From the NCBI GenBank assembly GCA_002695185.1, contig NZOF01000051.1:1-7376 (forward strand): DNA of 7,376 nt. The letters run 5' to 3'. Origin of the DNA: Erythrobacter sp. (lineage in GTDB: Bacteria > Pseudomonadota > Alphaproteobacteria > Sphingomonadales > Sphingomonadaceae). Position 1 is the first letter of the stretch, and each line of letters begins with the position of its first letter. The notes below the pieces were generated by a model, which saw only the letters and a list, made by a program, of their open reading frames with translations, did not search any database and was not told where the DNA came from. Shown piece by piece: positions 5,208 to 7,376 of this stretch. The position numbers and the translations under genes are program-made.

Positions 5208-7040
5208 CTAGCCTTCGAGCGCGAACTGCAGAACTTCCTCAAAGACGCGATTTCGAGCTTTGGCATCTTTAATCAACGCCGAGGCAGGCATCACGTATAG
5301 GTGAAGCGGAATTTCGCTCTCCGACCCTACAGAAAAATCATTGTACAAGACCCTTGTGTCCATCGAGAAAACATCGCGGAAGCCAGTCTGCTTCATGTCT
5401 CGATAAAATTCATCGTCTATATCGACGATGGAAAATGCGAACACTTCTCTGACCGAAGGAATATTTTCCGCAAGATCACTCGCGTAAAGACGACACTGGG
5501 TGAGGGCTTTGTTGTTTTCAAAAACGTCGGCCCCAGGTTTCTTGAACTCTATGATTACAAGCTTGTTCGGATTTTCTTTAGCATCAGTCGTGAAGAAAGC
5601 GGCAACGTCAGGCTTCTTGCCAAGTCGCTTTTCGAATCTGTCGTTCACACTTTCAATTATTTTCTTGAGAGTTTGGTCGCTAAAGATGCTGGAATAAGCG
5701 AGAAACTTATCGTCAATGAGCCAAACGTTATTTTCCCTCAGCTTTTTCCCATCACTTCCCTTCGGAAGTATGGCCGCATGGATTGCATCTTCTGCCGAGC
5801 CATCGGGAAGCTTCGAGAGGGAGTCCACTACCAAGGCGCGATGGACAATGAATCTTGCGAGATCCTCGCTAGCAAGATGCGAAACGTCATCCCACGAAAC
5901 ATGGCGACCCTCAGACAAATCGTTGACCAATTTGTCTTCATTTCTAGCTTGCTGTGCCCTGTATTCGCGTACGATTTCATCGGCATCTAAAAGTGATGCA
6001 TCACCCCCAAGGGAATTGATGTTTATAAAGGGGTAGAATTTGCGTAACTTCTTGATGTTGCTTTCTTTGAACTCCGAGACTTCACCTTCGCCGACTTCAT
6101 CAATCATATCCAGACAATGCTGATGAATTTTGTCCAACAATTGCTTTCGAGATATTGGTGATACAAGATCAGCTTGCTCCTCATTCTTTGGAAGCTCTAT
6201 CCTTTGCCTCTCAATGTTTGACCTTTTGTTCAAATAGGGCGAGGTCACAAACATCGTGTAGCGGCACACATCAAACCGCTTGCTAACTGTGAATTCTTCG
6301 ACACATATGTCGTCTGCGCAAAGCATTGCGACGACGCCTTTTCGGGGCGGATCATCTTTGAACAGATAGCACTCGAACTCCACGCCCTGAATTTGGAATG
6401 GCTCGCTATTAACTGGGGCAATCTTACTTCCGCGCAATGTGAAGGTTTTCGGGAATGACTGTGTCGAGTTATGCTCGAACGTTACCTTTACGTCTTGGCC
6501 GTTCTGATTGCGGAGAAACAGCATCAGCCTCAGGTCGTCACAAACCGAGTTGATTAAGCTAGTAACGTGGGTGTTGACCTTTTCCTTAGGCTCGGTCAGC
6601 CGGATCGTGGTTTCCTGTTCTCCGACGCGGAACGCCGTTTTCACCTGATCAAGGGCAAACTCAGGGTGATATTGGAAAGAAACCCGCGTTGAACCGACCT
6701 GGCTCTCAATTTCTACGAGGTCAGCAAATTTCAGATAGGATAGACGGCCAACGCCTTTCCCACCAATCGCGTCTTTGTGACTAGTGCAGATTTCGTCGAA
6801 GTAGCCGAGGTTCTCGTCCGTAAACCCCTCGCCATTGTCTGAAATCCTAATTTCTTCAAGAGCGTTACGCTGTTCGCCTTTGAAGAAGTCTTCCTGAGCA
6901 TCGGAGAAAATCAAATCCACCGCAATCTCTGTTGCGTCGGCCTGCACTGCGTTAGTCAAAGCTTCTCGAACGACATCCCGCGCAGCGATGCCTCCACGGT
7001 AATGTTCCGCAATGAATTTTGGTAGATTAATTGAGGTCAT
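5208..7040 (-). CDS. GHKL ATPase with C-terminal PD-(D/E)XK-like nuclease domain
   Basis: The 610-aa product starts with a GHKL (Hsp90/MutL/MORC/histidine-kinase-type) ATPase. Visible motifs are N-box REALTNAVQADA (E26, N30, D35), G1 box DNGEGF (D68, G70, G72) and G2 box GGKGVGR (93-99). A second domain follows (about 180-320) with FVTSPYLNKRSNIERQRI, resembling the S5-like transducer region of related proteins. After a helical linker, the C-terminal part (about 415-560) reads as a PD-(D/E)XK nuclease: helix AEDAIHAAILP, NVWLIDDKF, PDVAAFF (D478), LVIIEFKKP (E498, K500), then ALTQCRLYASDL. All key residues are present, so both activities may be intact. Such ATPases are often found in defence and restriction-linked loci. 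GC is lower than in its neighbours (for example 23 of 60 at 5641-5700), suggesting transfer. No partner gene is seen in the window. The ATG at 7040 lacks a strong ribosome site; it is the first codon of the conserved helix region. Confidence 0.88.
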   Translation of the reverse strand: MTSINLPKFIAEHYRGGIAARDVVREALTNAVQADATEIAVDLIFSDAQEDFFKGEQRNALEEIRISDNGEGFTDENLGYFDEICTSHKDAIGGKGVGRLSYLKFADLVEIESQVGSTRVSFQYHPEFALDQVKTAFRVGEQETTIRLTEPKEKVNTHVTSLINSVCDDLRLMLFLRNQNGQDVKVTFEHNSTQSFPKTFTLRGSKIAPVNSEPFQIQGVEFECYLFKDDPPRKGVVAMLCADDICVEEFTVSKRFDVCRYTMFVTSPYLNKRSNIERQRIELPKNEEQADLVSPISRKQLLDKIHQHCLDMIDEVGEGEVSEFKESNIKKLRKFYPFININSLGGDASLLDADEIVREYRAQQARNEDKLVNDLSEGRHVSWDDVSHLASEDLARFIVHRALVVDSLSKLPDGSAEDAIHAAILPKGSDGKKLRENNVWLIDDKFLAYSSIFSDQTLKKIIESVNDRFEKRLGKKPDVAAFFTTDAKENPNKLVIIEFKKPGADVFENNKALTQCRLYASDLAENIPSVREVFAFSIVDIDDEFYRDMKQTGFRDVFSMDTRVLYNDFSVGSESEIPLHLYVMPASALIKDAKARNRVFEEVLQFALEG

Positions 7041-7061
7041 TGGTTGCCCGAATAATGCTTA

Positions 7062-7086
7062 TGGTCACCACAGAAGGTGGTGACCA
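7062..7086. promoter_or_regulatory. Perfect 10-bp-arm palindrome between thiC and the GHKL gene
   Basis: TGGTCACCAC (7062-7071) and GTGGTGACCA (7077-7086) are exactly complementary around AGAAG. It starts five bases after the thiC stop and ends 21 bases before the ATG of the GHKL gene. As RNA it would make a stable hairpin, but no U-run follows, so it is a poor intrinsic terminator. As DNA it is a good operator candidate: a TTGACA (-35-like, minus strand, 7090-7095) overlaps the thiC stop and would place the palindrome in the promoter spacer, although no good -10 matches it. Confidence 0.6.
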
Positions 7087-7091
7087 GTCTG

Positions 7092-7376
<285 letters not shown>

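Noticed and set aside
5301..5990. 229-codon plus-strand frame opposite the GHKL gene
   Set aside because: Antisense shadow of a well-supported coding region with no recognisable motif.

Overview
The window looks like part of a chromosome from a sphingomonad alphaproteobacterium, possibly of the Erythrobacteraceae type. Evidence: high GC, several tiny hypothetical proteins of the kind common in that group, a DUF962 (Mpo1-like) protein, a CshA-like/DUF11 surface protein and a palindromic intergenic repeat. The taxonomic call is inference, because no rRNA or other marker is present.

Layout. Bases 1-164 hold a GC-rich hairpin repeat and a 14-base C run. Next come a 42-aa basic protein (165-293, +) and a YaiI/YqxD-family (DUF188) gene (347-934, +). 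The latter carries a 34-codon, strongly palindromic, in-frame insert (542-643) inside an otherwise ordinary family member. A small DUF2061 membrane protein (1015-1257, +) lies behind a cluster of overlapping perfect palindromes. It converges on a 53-aa gene (1267-1428, -). A complete DUF962 gene (1531-1887, +) converges on a 68-aa hypothetical gene (1905-2111, -). A secreted 630-aa CshA-like/prealbumin-fold/DUF11 protein fills 2280-4172 (+).

Bases 4173-4564 are a scar region. They contain a truncated, frameshifted second copy of the DUF962 3' half (4246-4408, about 92% identical by hand alignment). This abuts the head of a second small gene on the opposite strand that has an in-frame stop (4404-4493, -). 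A SnoaL-like/NTF2-fold gene (4565-4966, -) follows, with a TGACCG-NNN-CGGTCA operator-like dyad upstream. After it comes an orphan C-terminal ORF remnant (5067-5189, +).

The most interesting gene is 5208-7040 (-). It encodes a 610-aa protein with an N-terminal GHKL (Hsp90/MutL/MORC-type) ATPase and a C-terminal domain that reads as a PD-(D/E)XK nuclease. It is visibly lower in GC than its neighbours and lies between degraded fragments and the 3' end of housekeeping thiC (7092 to the window edge, -). A perfect 10-bp-arm palindrome separates it from thiC. The layout suggests an acquired single-gene defence or nucleic-acid-processing module docked beside thiC. The domain reading is from motifs in the sequence; the defence role is inference.
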